A stretch of 64,000 nucleotides of DNA from Clarkia xantiana subsp. parviflora (taxonomy: Eukaryota; Streptophyta; Magnoliopsida; Myrtales; Onagraceae): the NCBI GenBank assembly GCA_036873135.1, contig JAPTYO010000010.1, positions 18,221,772-18,285,771 on the forward strand. Direction: 5' to 3'. Made by a program: the position numbers and the translations under genes. Numbering within the stretch: position 1 is the first letter of the stretch; every line of letters begins with the position of its first letter. Below the pieces are notes generated by a model. That model had not been told where the DNA came from and did not search any database. It was given only the letters and a program-made list of their open reading frames with translations. Below, piece after piece: positions 1-10,980 of the stretch.

Positions 1-1585
1 TTTTATTACGATGATAATTTTTTCGTATTGCTTAATAACTTTGCTATAAAAAAAATAGTAGTAAAATAATTTATTTGCTTATTGTCTTAATTGCAAGTAT
101 ATAACAATTGATACAGTTTTCTCCATCATAGTTGAGTATATAAAACATGCATATTTGCTTATTAAAGTTTTCTCTCCATCATACAGTTTTCTCTCCATCA
201 TATTTGCTTATTAAAGTGCGTCTAAAACACGCATCGTATGACATGTATATAAAGCCGTGAAACGCTTTATTTGAACACAAAACATTTGATATGATTCACT
301 GGTGAATTTAATCAGATGTGATGTTCAACATGACTTAAAGTTCAGATATGTATGGATCGAACATGAGACTTTCAGATCAAGAACCCTACCATTGTCATTT
401 ATCGTTCGTTGTTCGTCTGAATTATTAAAAAATTTGGTTATTTTGAAATTAAGAGTTATTGAATAAAGAAATTGTTGCTCGATTAGAAGCACAATTTGCT
501 TATCAATTTAACGTTCTGGTTAAAGGGAACGATCCGAAACGATAATTCAAACCTACGGGTTAGAACCAAAATTTAATAAGACGAAACGATTCACATACTC
601 CGTCATCTCAGTCAGATCAAACTGAACTGAATAAATCCATCGATCGCATAGTTCTAAAAGGGCAGACCAACTTAACTCCTTATGCTTATTAGTACTCCAT
701 TAAATGATATATTCCGAAATAATGTGCATGTAAAACCGATTTGATTTTAAATTTGGAAACGAAACGATTTAAACCACGGGATAATCTGGTTTTAGGCGCC
801 ACGCGCGCGTGTACCTCGAAAGACGGAACACATCGTTTCAAAGTACAAATTTAATAATGAAGTGTTTTAATAAATGAATGCTGAGTTTTCGTTTGTAATT
901 TTTTGGAAATAACTCAATGATGACTACTGTGGTTAGATGTATGCTTCAAAGCTACTACAATCTAGTAAGAACATCAACTACAACATTAAAGCGAACGCTT
1001 AAATGCATAGCCCTTGAGATGAATAAGTCTGTGGGTGAGTTAAACAAATGAAAAGAAGTATTCGGTAAAACGACTCTCCCACCATTAGCCTTGAACGAAG
1101 AGTTTGGCTAAAGCATTCATTAAACACTTCAAGAAACATAGTTCAGAATTACATAATGTTAGAGTTGCACATTAATTGTTCCTGCGGGATGAGATTAATT
1201 TAACTCACATTAAAGTAAAACACTATGTTCTGACAAAATCGGATAACACGTTACCATAAAAGCTAATGAATGATTCGGGTAAAACATTATCACAAAGACG
1301 CATTAATTTGCGCATTAAAACGAGTATTCATTAAGAGTACGTACTACTCGCAAAGAATACAAGTTTTAAAATTAGCTTGGAACAATGGTTTCGTGGATAA
1401 ACATAACACATTATAAAGGTTTGAGGATGAATTTCCAACGCTTTGCAGAACGAAACAAGCTAGTACTGATTGAGTTAACAGATGGTTGATGGAGATTCTC
1501 AGGTCCCACTTACTTCGAGTGGGAGAATTGATATAGCATAAGTGATTGATTTGGTAAATTATGATGGAAACGTCTTCATAATAAA

Positions 1586-1586
<1 letters not shown>

Positions 1587-1632
<46 letters not shown>
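1587..1632. repeat. poly(C) tract, 46 C in a row
   Basis: An uninterrupted run of 46 cytosines sits in the non-coding part of the first copia element. The homologous place in the second copia element (near 40830) reads CATAATAAATCCAGTG with only two C, so the run expanded after the copies separated. A run this long is also hard to sequence, so its exact length may be an assembly value. Confidence 0.95.
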
Positions 1633-1634
<2 letters not shown>

Positions 1635-2161
1635 CACATAATTATCATTTAATTTCAAAATGTGAATCAAGTCGGACCTGATAATCATGATAATGAACTA
1701 TTTCAACTACCCATTTTTCCTAGTTGGAGTGGAATAACCAACTTGGTTCCTTATCCTAGTGATCGAGGTCCAGTTCATCCTTCGGAACCATATCACATCC
1801 CGAATCTGATGAAATAGGAATACATCTCGGAGGTAAAAACCCGAGACCGAGAGGATATTCCAAGTAAGTTCAACCACCACCATTGTTCCCAGTGGGAGTA
1901 ATGCCCTGATAAGAAGCATTATTCCGAGTGGGAGTAACGATCAGACTAAAACATGGGATTAACGTGCCTAGACATAGTCAAAGGCAACGAACTTCTCTCG
2001 AGAAGTGTCCCATCAAATAAGATGTGTTACACATCTTGGTATTCGTTCTTGAACCAGTAACGGTTCATCAAGCAAAGGAAGGATCTCAAAACGAGGGAAT
2101 GAAAGAAAACAATGGAGGATGAAATTGCCTAAATAAGAACTAATTCGTTTTTAGTCTTTAG

Positions 2162-3609
2162 TTGATTTATATGTTAACCACAGAACTAGAAAGTGAAATC
2201 TTAGAATTTACTTCTGGTGGAAATTTCGAGTGGTGCAAAACTCGAATAATTGCGAAAGGGTATACCCAAATTCACGGAGTGAACTTTGATAAAGACAGAC
2301 TCACTGACTATGAGTTACACCATAGTCAGGGCCGTCCTTGCCCATGACTGCAAGTCTCGAACTCGAGCATGCATCAAATGGACATTAAGACCAAACCTCT
2401 CCAAGTAAAACTGGAAAAAGAGATCTATATGGAGCAGCCGGAGAGTTTCATTACTCCTGGCAAAGAACGCAAAGTTTGCAAACTCCAAAGATATATATAC
2501 GGTCTTAAACAATCGTCTCGGCAACGGTATCGCAGATTCCACGAGGAAATCGTTGGAAACGGATTCGTGAATCTTCACAAGGATCCCTGCGTATACACTA
2601 AGACCTCCGGATCTAAGTATGTCATTATAACACTATACGTGGATGATATACTCATTGCTGCGAACGATATGAGTTTCATGTATAAATCAAAGTCCTGGTT
2701 AGCATCAGCATTCGAGATGAAAGACATGGGAGAGGCCACGTACATCTTAGGCATCAAAATTGCCCGAGATCGTGCCACCCGGAGATTATGTCTATCTCAG
2801 GAATCATATATCAACAAATTATTGAAAAGATTCAGAATGCTGGATGCTAAACCCGTGGATACGCCGGTTGTGGTTGGGTGCGCGCTATCGAAGCGTGATG
2901 GCCCGAAAAACCAGCAGAAGCGTGAACAGATGAAGAATGCAGAGTATCTGAGCATGGTAGGGAGCCTAATGTACGCCATCCTCTGTACTCGGCCAGACAT
3001 CTGTTACGCTATGGGCCTAGTAGCAAGATTCCAATCAGATCCTAGTTATCAACATCTAAAGGCAGTAAAACGAATTATCAGATATCTGAAAGGTACTGCC
3101 GACTACGTTATGTGCTATGAGGGAAATCAACTCGAATTGACCGGTTATAGTGACGCCGACCACGGTGGCGTTCCGGATGATCGTAAGTCTACCACATGAG
3201 GAGTTTTCCTCCTTGCTAATGCTGTCATATCATGGGTAAGCAAGAAGAATCGTGTGTCACGCTTTCCACTATGGAATTGGAATTCGTTGCCCTCTCCAAA
3301 AATTCACAAGAAACGGTCTGGCTGAAAAGGCTTCTTGCTACATTAATTGGCACCGACAAGAAGAATAAACCTGTGAAGGTGTACTCCGACAGTCAGGCGG
3401 CCATTGCGGCAGTTAAGAATCCAAAGTACCATAGTAGGACAAATCACATTGATGTGAAATACAATTATGCTAAATCTGTTCTGGAAGACAACATAATCGC
3501 TTTAGAATACTTGCCTACAGACAATATGGTCGCAGACCCTTTAACTAAGTCGTTACGTAGGGAGATTTTTGAAAATCACGTAAAAATGCTTGGATTACGT
3601 AGGGCATAA
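2162..3609 (+). pseudogene. copia reverse transcriptase-RNase H remains
   Basis: This is the C-terminal pol part of a copia element. One frame from 2162 to 3199 carries the copia RT landmarks in order: IAKGYTQ, HQMDIKT, EEIYMEQPE-like, YGLKQS, YVDDILIA, ILGIKI, YLSMVGSLMYA, RPDICYA and SDADHGG. RNase H continues in another frame at 3232-3609 with TLSTMELEFVALS, SDSQAAIAAVKNP, HIDVKYN and DPLTKSL. Three lesions break it: an in-frame TGA at 2345-2347, a TGA at 3197-3199 where a glycine is usual (DRKSTSGG region), and a frameshift near 3250. The catalytic YVDD is intact but no full product is possible. No gag, protease or integrase could be recognised upstream. Confidence 0.9.
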
Positions 3610-4741
3610 ACTGTGTGGCTTGTAAAAGTGATAACATTTTGACATTTGAAATTATGTTTCAATTGAATGAAATAATTGCAATTTGAGTTTATGATTTATC
3701 GACGTCATAATGATTAACAACATCGGATTTTACGGTCTATAAACTGAGTCGTAGGAAGAAGTAAAACTCTTCCACCAAAATTATGTCGAATGTGAACCTT
3801 GCCTCGTCACACAGGCACGGTCATCTTGTTAGGAGAGAGAGACCTCTACCATAGCAAGATTGGCTAAGAATCAGGGGGTAAACCTGATTAAGCAAAACGA
3901 TAACATTGTCACGCTTAACAGCATGACTTAATCTTCGTTTTGTAAATCGCCGATTTGGAATTCGTCCATCACTATATCACATTCAAGGCCAAATGAGAGA
4001 TTCTGCGATAGCATTATATAAATATCCCATCCCTGGCTTTACCAGGTGTGCTATCGACGCGTGCTTCATACTGCGCGTGCCACGTTTGACCACGGGGTCA
4101 TGCTCGGTGGTGCTAGCTAGAATCCTTGTGATTCAAAGGGCGCATACTTCTTCAACTTGAGTGTGTGATTGATCCCGGATGCCTTATGAAGAGGCATCCA
4201 AAGTATCCTCACGGACTCAGAACTTATACATAAGGTCTGGCTTAATGCTCGCTTCCCGGCGTACGAGCGTAGTGCCAAAGAAAACAGCCAAGTGACCACG
4301 TCTTGGAAACCGGTTGAGTCAGACTAAGGGTATAAGCAATGGGGATGGTCAAGTTCACCTTTAATTCACCGACTCTCGTGTTCACTAGGTGGCCGCCAAC
4401 CAGATATTAGTTGAAAGTTGTGAACACTTGTACGGATGCCCTGGAGAAGTATTCCTTTGTGGAAAACTGGGTAATTGGAGAATTAACAGTTGAACAAGGA
4501 TACAGTGCGGTACATAGTTTTATTTCAAACAGGTTTGGTTCATGAAAGGGAATCAACGTTCTACGGGCGCTACAATACTCCTAACAGATGAGTAGCACGA
4601 TGCCCGTCGTATCCGCCGGTCGCACGGCAAGCCTCGTATGAACTATTCGGAGACGGAGACGAAGACTGAAGACTGAGATGTTGATACTATTGCGTAACTG
4701 TATAGATTAACGAGCACCCTCCCTTTCCGGCGAGTGGGAGG

Positions 4742-5307
4742 TGTTAGCATATGGTGACGTGGCGCCGTAATATGAGCCTGTTAATTAAGGGAATTACCTA
4801 AGTTAACTAGGTAATTGTCAATCTTGGCTAATTGGGAAAAATTCAATTAGTAATTGACAAGGGAGACCCAAAATGGGCCCCCCCCCCCTTATTATGCATG
4901 GTTCGGCCGAAACCCTAGTACCACATTGGTTGGAGTTTCCTTTTGGCAACTCCACCCAATACTATATATATGGGTGACTCCTAAGGGTTTAAACATACAA
5001 TTAAGAACAAGGATCTCCATTGAGAAAACTTGTCACCCTACTCTAATATTTCGGCACCACAAACATCAAGTCTGAGGTTCCATCTCCGTTGAAGAATCGA
5101 TCGGAGGTCTTGTTGTGGAGCTACATCGTGTGAGACTTCTTCTAACGAAGAACTTGCACGTGGTTCCGACCGGAGGATCAGAACTCCCTCCACATCGTTC
5201 TTGGGCAGGAAAGCTAAAAGGTATGTATACTAATTCCGTTGCGTAGATTAGATTTCTTGCTAGTACATGTTTAGCATGCTGTAGTATTACGTCCCCGTAA
5301 TCCAACA
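4742..5307 (+). repeat. 3' LTR of first copia element
   Basis: The repeat starts TGTTAGCATATGG directly after a purine-rich stretch (GGCGAGTGGGAGG) and ends CCAACA. It contains TTCGGCCGAAAC, a TATATATA stretch near 4965, and the motifs GATCGGAGGTCTTGTTGTGG and CTCCGACCGGAGG-like text found in the other copia LTRs at 36626-37226 and 43130-43731. It is about 566 bp against 601-602 bp in that second element, so it is the same family but clearly diverged. Confidence 0.8.
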
Positions 5308-5589
5308 TAAAATCTATCAACAACATATTTTCTCAATCTTAGGCAACTAATATATATCAATAAATATCCTAACTTCCCTAAAATCACGCTAGAATATATC
5401 GATAACTAATGTCAAAATTATCTTGTGAATCTAACCCATATTTCGGCCAAATACATTATTGGAGCCAAAATTAATTTAAAAAATAATAATTAATGTTTCG
5501 GTCGAAATAAACATGAATTTAGGGTTAGTGGTCAAATTTCTAGATCAAAATTTACTAAGATCAATAATCCAACGTTTAATTTTGATAAA

Positions 5590-6127
5590 GGGTTAATTAG
5601 CTCAATGCACCCATACGTTTCTGCATGTTGCTGGATGCACCACACATGTAAGCAAATGCACCTATACGTTTTCCTATGTTGGTGAATACACCTAAAGCTC
5701 TAAAACCATTAGTTAAATACATATGCGCCAATACACATGCACTCGAATGCACCCACGACAATCACCCACCGCGACGACGACCCATACTGTGATGGACGAG
5801 TAGCAGACGACCAACCATCAAGATACACGGCAACACAGTGAAGACGAGTAGTGATACAAAGAGGCGTGTCTGCAGAGGTTTAGGTTTAGGCTAATCATTT
5901 CATCACGGCTATAGAATATGAAGATATAGGGTATATTTTTTTAATTGAAAAATGTTTGCATGTGAATAATACGTGAATAACTAACAACAAAAATAAACGG
6001 AACTTAGACGAAAGGTGTATTGAGCGACAAAGCAATACATATCGGTGCATTTAGCAACACGAAAAAACATATGGGTTCATTGAGCAACATGACTAACACA
6101 TGTGGGTGCAGTTGGCTAATTAACCCC
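5590..6127. mobile_element. Mutator-type MITE with 9-bp target duplication
   Basis: A 538-bp non-coding element begins GGGTTAATTAGCTCAATGCA and ends with the near-complement GTGCAGTTGGCTAATTAACC plus CC. It is flanked on both sides by the identical 9-mer TTTGATAAA (5581-5589 and 6128-6136). A 9-bp duplication with GGGTTAA-type ends points to a MULE-derived MITE. It lies in the leader of the inverted copia element. Confidence 0.8.
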
Positions 6128-6256
6128 TTTGATAAATTTCGTGTTTTCTTGATGATCATGAACACCACATTTTTACTAAAAAAAAATCATGAACTATCAG
6201 TTTTACCCAAAACTCAATAGCACCAATTTTATAAAAAAATATGAACTCCCTACACA

Positions 6257-6269
6257 GGCTCTGATACCA
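6257..6269 (-). other. Primer-binding site of inverted copia element
   Basis: GGCTCTGATACCA is the complement of TGGTATCAGAGCC, the standard plant copia primer site matching the initiator methionine tRNA 3' end. It is one base from the LTR end at 6271, the same spacing as in the second copia element. Confidence 0.85.
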
Positions 6270-6270
6270 C

Positions 6271-7356
6271 TGTTGGAACTGGGGGACGATTACTACGGAA
6301 ACAAAAACCACATGGTACATGCTATGTAACAAATTACGCAGCGGAAAGAACGCACATACCAATTAAGCTTTCTGTAGTTCCAGCAACGTGACGGAGAGTT
6401 CACGGTCTGCCGGACGAGTCCTGTAAACTCTTGTGAATGATCAATCTACGAGGATTGGTCTCCACTAGGGATGGCAACGGGTCACGGGTACCCGCCGACC
6501 CGCGGGTACCCGACCCGATTTTGACCCGATGACCCGCGGGGCGGGTTCGGATTTGGGTTCATAGCGACCCGCCGACCCGACCCGACCCGGGCTTTCATTT
6601 TACATATATATTTAATATATGTATATTATATAAAACTATACTGGTAATATAAAACATAGTCAAAATAACAATTATTCTAATGAATAGGGTGATTTATATT
6701 TGGATAATGAGTTAATTTAATAATTTATGATTTAAATTTGGAGTTGAATTTGAATTTGGATACGGTAGCATAGAATTTAGAATTTATGATTTAAAATGAT
6801 AAATTATACCTCACACGGGTCGACCCGCGGGTCGACCCGACCCGAAAGTACATGGGACGGGTCCGGGTCGACCATATTGACCCGCGGGGCGGGTCCGGGT
6901 CTGGCGATACCCGCCCCGACCCGCCCCAACCCGCCCCATTGACATCCCTAGTCTCCATAGCAAATCTTCTTTTCAATCAGTCACTAGAATGGATCTCCGG
7001 GGTAATTGCTCAAAGCAATTTGGCACCTCCTTGGCCCTTATGTGGTTCGGCCGAAACTCTTGTGTTGGGGAGATGAATTTCTTTTGTCTCAACTGAAATG
7101 GAGAAAGTAATTAACCCCAAATAAATCTCTAACACTCTATATTTATAAGAGGAGGTGGGCAAAACCCACCTAGGGTGTCCACCCATAGTTTTGGCTGACC
7201 ATGTTAAAGGGGAGGCCCAATTTTGGGCCTCTCATATCAATTGTGATTTAGGCCTAGCCCAAACTCTATAATGTGACATTACTCAATTAACACTTAGGAA
7301 TTTGGGCTTATATTAAATGGCTCCTATTACGGTGGCTATTTCACCAAATGCCAACA
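6271..7356 (-). repeat. 5' LTR of inverted copia element, interrupted by a hAT-type MITE
   Basis: On the minus strand it begins TGTTGGCATTTGGTG at 7356 and ends CCAACA at 6271. It shares with the other copia LTRs the TTCGGCCGAAC-type motif (complement near 7047), the block TTGCTCAAAGCAATTTGGCA (complement form near 7007-7026) and a TATAAATA-like promoter box (complement near 7140). A 485-bp MITE at 6466-6950 splits it. Confidence 0.75.
6466..6950. mobile_element. hAT-type MITE with 8-bp target duplication
   Basis: The ends are TAGGGATGGCAACGGG and CCCATTGACATCCCTA, imperfect inverted repeats of the form common in plant hAT MITEs. The flanks are GTCTCCAC (6458-6465) and GTCTCCAT (6951-6958), an 8-bp duplication with one mismatch. 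Both subterminal regions are rich in repeated CCGACCCG and GCGGGTC units around an AT-rich core. There is no coding capacity. Confidence 0.85.
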
Positions 7357-8340
7357 TATTCGTATTTGGAATCGACCGCAACAACACCGTAGAAATGAAA
7401 TAGGATTTCATTTCACATATCGAAAGATAATTTGTAATCTTATATTTGCGTAATTCTAACAGTAATCAAACAAATTATAGTAATCCAAATCCATGGACAA
7501 ACGTTGTAATCACATGTGCTAAAACGAACTGTTAGTAACAACCTTAAAAAAATCCATTAAGCAGCTTTAGCATCGGCCAATCACAACCACAAATGTTGTC
7601 AACACATCAACACAGACATTGTGTACAGACATACTTGGAATCACAATTTCAAAGAAAAAATGAATCAGTAGGAATGAACTGAATGTATCCAAAACACCCT
7701 TCTATATTTAACATACACAGTCACTAAAATCTTGTAATTCCCGTCTACTAGATGCTATTCTGAAGATCGTTTCTGGAAACTGAAAATTAAGTTCTAAAAA
7801 CACAAAGCATTTGTATCAGCCTGTTAACAAATCTGACAAGGAGCTTTAGCATCAAACATTTGGAGTCTACATGTCGTAAACACATCCTCTCAGGTTTTCT
7901 AGACATCCATACGCGAGGTACTAAATCGGTTAGAACGTTTAATACCGATTTTATTTAAATAACCTACTCCTAACCGATTTGTTCAGTAAGGAACATTTCC
8001 TGACCGATTTTTTTTGGTAATCAACTTTAATACATAACACCGTCTCGCCTATTTATTAAATACATGTCATATTTGTCAAATTTCGATATTAACAATCTAA
8101 TACTGATTACGATTTGTATGACTTATTTTCTTGTAGTATGGGTCAAATAAAAGATAAAATGTTAGTCATCAATATGAAATATTTCTTCATTTACAGATCT
8201 CAACTAAGTTTGACCTAATTTATTGGTTAAATAGTGACATACCAAACTAAGACACTATATTTACGTGGTGGTCATATTGAATCTAACTAGGGAGTAGGGA
8301 CCATATATATGTGAAAGTGGAGCTTTTATTCACTGGCTTG
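7357..8340. other. Intergenic DNA, nothing recognised
   Basis: AT-rich sequence with no convincing gene, terminal repeat or RNA gene. A TATATAT stretch near 8303 precedes the hairpin at 8341 by about 40 bases and could be a TATA box. Confidence 0.5.
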
Positions 8341-8454
8341 GAGCCACCACCTCCTGCCCCTTAACACACTCACATTTTTCAGAAGTGGGACCCAACACAC
8401 TGGGTCCCACTTCTGAAAAATGTGAGTGTGTTAAGGGGCAGGAGGTGGTGGCTC
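8341..8454. repeat. Perfect inverted repeat, 54-bp arms, 6-nt loop
   Basis: The left arm 8341-8394 starts GAGCCACCACCTCCTGCCCC. The right arm 8401-8454 is its exact reverse complement, and the loop is ACACAC. Pairing continues imperfectly outside the arms (CACTGGC on the left against GCCATTG on the right). A transcript of either strand would form a long hairpin. No target duplication flanks it, so it does not look like a simple MITE. A young small-RNA hairpin locus or a recent palindromic duplication are both possible. Confidence 0.9.
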
Positions 8455-8920
8455 GGTGCCATTGAAGATTTTTTCGTGAAAGTGAGCCAAAAAGGACAGA
8501 AAATGGAGTGCCCACCAAACCCTATTTATGGGAGGTGTAGGGTATTGTTGATATGTATGTAACTGAAAGAGGCTGACAGATAATGTGGCTTTCCGTTTCA
8601 TAATTGATAATGATGTTAGCTTCACCTTCAAGACTAAATAATGACCATCACAATCATTTTAAGATTCAGTTATTTTATCTTAGTTAGAGGTTTTGAGTTT
8701 GATCTATAAATAGGAAAAAAATATTCATCATCAATATTTTATGATTACATTTTAACTCAATATGATTGTAAATTATTCTAAAAACTGACCGACAGAAAAC
8801 CCGTATAGAAAAAAAAAAAAAAAAACATCATTTGTACTCTCATTATCCGCGATAATTTTAGACGATATTTTTTACAAAAGCCTGAATCATTAACATTTAA
8901 CATTATAACATAATTATTTA
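8455..8920. other. Intergenic DNA, nothing recognised
   Basis: AT-rich, with an A run near 8809-8825. No gene or element end seen. Confidence 0.5.
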
Positions 8921-9361
8921 GGGTTAAGAACATATTAGGGGTCTGAATGTTTGTAAATGTTGCCCGGAGAGGTCTGAATGTTAAAATGATATTATTAAGG
9001 GCCTAAATTTTGAGTTATGTTTATACTAGCCACTAAATCCGCGCACCGCGCGGGTGAAAAATTCTAAATAACAATTAAATTATAAAATTTAAATTATCTT
9101 AATTTATTGAATATGCAACTATATATCAACATTAATTGAATAATCTTTTATAGAAAATTAATTAATAATAATTTTATGTAAGTATTTTAATCTAATTATT
9201 ATTTAAAATATTTAATAGTAATGTTTTTAACTACAATATTAGTATATAGACATTTGGCCAAAAAAATTGTGTCTATCTACTAATTTTTGTAACTGTTTTT
9301 TCATATTCGTTAGGAAAATATATAAATTTCACACAATTAATGTTTTGCCATACTATTAGTC

Positions 9362-9366
<5 letters not shown>

Positions 9367-9427
<61 letters not shown>
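9367..9427. repeat. (TA)n microsatellite
   Basis: About 30 TA units inside the Helitron at 9026-11950. Confidence 0.95.
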
Positions 9428-9432
<5 letters not shown>

Positions 9433-10911
9433 TTCATGCATAAGGGAGATATATGGGAAGGTGTATTAATGTCATAATGTTCATTATTTATCATAATATT
9501 TATAGTTCATTCTTTTACCCGGCTTATAAGATATATGGATAAATATTAAACCCTAAAATTAGAGAAAATATAAATATATAATACAATAACACTTTTAATT
9601 TATTTTTGAAATAAAGTTAATATATTAATTTATATTTTATATGTATATTTTCTATTTTTAAATTTCATATTTTATAACAAATATATTTACATTTTAAAGA
9701 GTGAACTATAGCGAATTGGTCGCCTGTTACACGACTCACTGTGATAAAATAATATAAAATGAATTGAAATTGATTATCGGGTTTACAAAAATAATAACAC
9801 AATAAAAGCTTAGATGACATAGTAGATATAAGTTTTTTTGGGGCATTGGTTTGGCTATGCATTTACAAACTGCAATTCACGAACAAAATATAACTTTATA
9901 TTGTTATAAAACATCATAAATATCTCATCATAATTATCTAACATTAAAATGTATATATAGCAATGGAAAGTTAACATGTGTGAAGACATTCGTGTAATAA
10001 TAAAATGAATCAAACTATAGTTGAAAAGATAAACTTTGATATTCTTATAGTATTTAGACTTTTTTACGGTATAGGTAAAGATAAGAGGAAATTTATATTT
10101 TGAAATATCGGTAATTTGGTGTACCTAATACCTATATAAGTATTTAGAATTTTCAAACTAATATTAAAAGAAAGTAAATTATAATACCAGCATTATAACC
10201 TTATATATATATATATGAATCACAATTATTGATAATATAGTTAACTTAAATGTAAGTAAAAAAATTAAATTTTTTGGCCGACTTAACTTTTTTATATTAA
10301 TTAAAGGGAAATCTCAAATTTTAATTAAATAACTAAAAATATAAAAATAGAGTCCAAATTTGTTTAATAATCATATCAAGTGCATAGGTAAAGGAAAATC
10401 GAAAGTTAAAATAGTATATCTATAATGGGAAAAAAGTACTTGTATAGTTGAATCTTGAAAACTTTATCGTTCTTCTGATAAACCTTAAATTTAACATAAC
10501 TTCTTGTAAGTCAACACAAAAAATGTAAAATGTAGAGCTGTATAAACGATATCTAGACTCATTATTAAAGAATTAACTTATGATTACCTAGAATTCCGCT
10601 GAAGCCCTTGATTAAGGTCCACATATAGTTGTATCTACAAAAATCTGAAACTAATAAAAGCACATTATTTGAAAACATTTTAATATAAATATATGTTCTC
10701 TTAAAAAAGTAGTAATTCATCACGAATTGTAGAATTTACAAATTTTTAGAGGATACAACAAATATGTAATAATCAACAAATTAAGTTTTGAACTTGAAAA
10801 AACTTGTTTGATTTCATCATTAAAAATGAAACAACTATAACATCCGGGGCTATAACATCCACAAGATACCTCATCTTCAATAGTTGACACCCTCGTAGTA
10901 CGTAGTTTCTG

Positions 10912-10915
<4 letters not shown>

Positions 10916-10973
<58 letters not shown>
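10916..10973. repeat. (TA)n microsatellite
   Basis: About 29 AT units, followed by AATATAATATAATATAG. Confidence 0.95.

Positions 10974-10980
<7 letters not shown>

Larger units (their letters stand above)
1..5307 (+). mobile_element. Ty1/copia LTR retrotransposon, 5' part cut by window edge
   Basis: A decayed copia element runs from the window edge to the end of its 3' LTR at 5307. Visible parts in order are about 2.1 kb of non-coding leader or former gag/integrase region, reverse transcriptase and RNase H remains (2162-3609), a 1.1-kb 3' spacer, a purine-rich tract just before 4742, and the 3' LTR. The stretch 360-1330 matches 39640-40600 of the second copia copy by eye, including shared non-coding text, so both belong to one family. 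The 5' LTR lies outside the window. The element ends directly against the leader of a third, inverted family member, so it probably inserted there. Confidence 0.85.
5308..7356 (-). mobile_element. Copia element in inverted orientation: LTR, PBS and leader only
   Basis: Read on the minus strand, a TG...CA LTR runs from 7356 to 6271. It starts TGTTGGCATTTGGTG and carries the family text GAGGCCCAAAATTGGGCC. It is followed by one base, a primer-binding site (6269-6257), and a leader that continues to 5308. The leader text TCTCAATCTTAGGCAACTA near 5334 is the complement of text near 37740-37770 in the second copia element. Without its nested hAT-type MITE the LTR is about 590 bp. The rest of the element is missing, presumably displaced beyond the window by the first copia element, which abuts at 5307. 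Confidence 0.75.

Noticed and set aside
1344..1688. Minus-strand frame with a 15-glycine run
   Set aside because: The glycines are only the translation of the poly(C) tract. The rest has no similarity and lies in decayed copia sequence.
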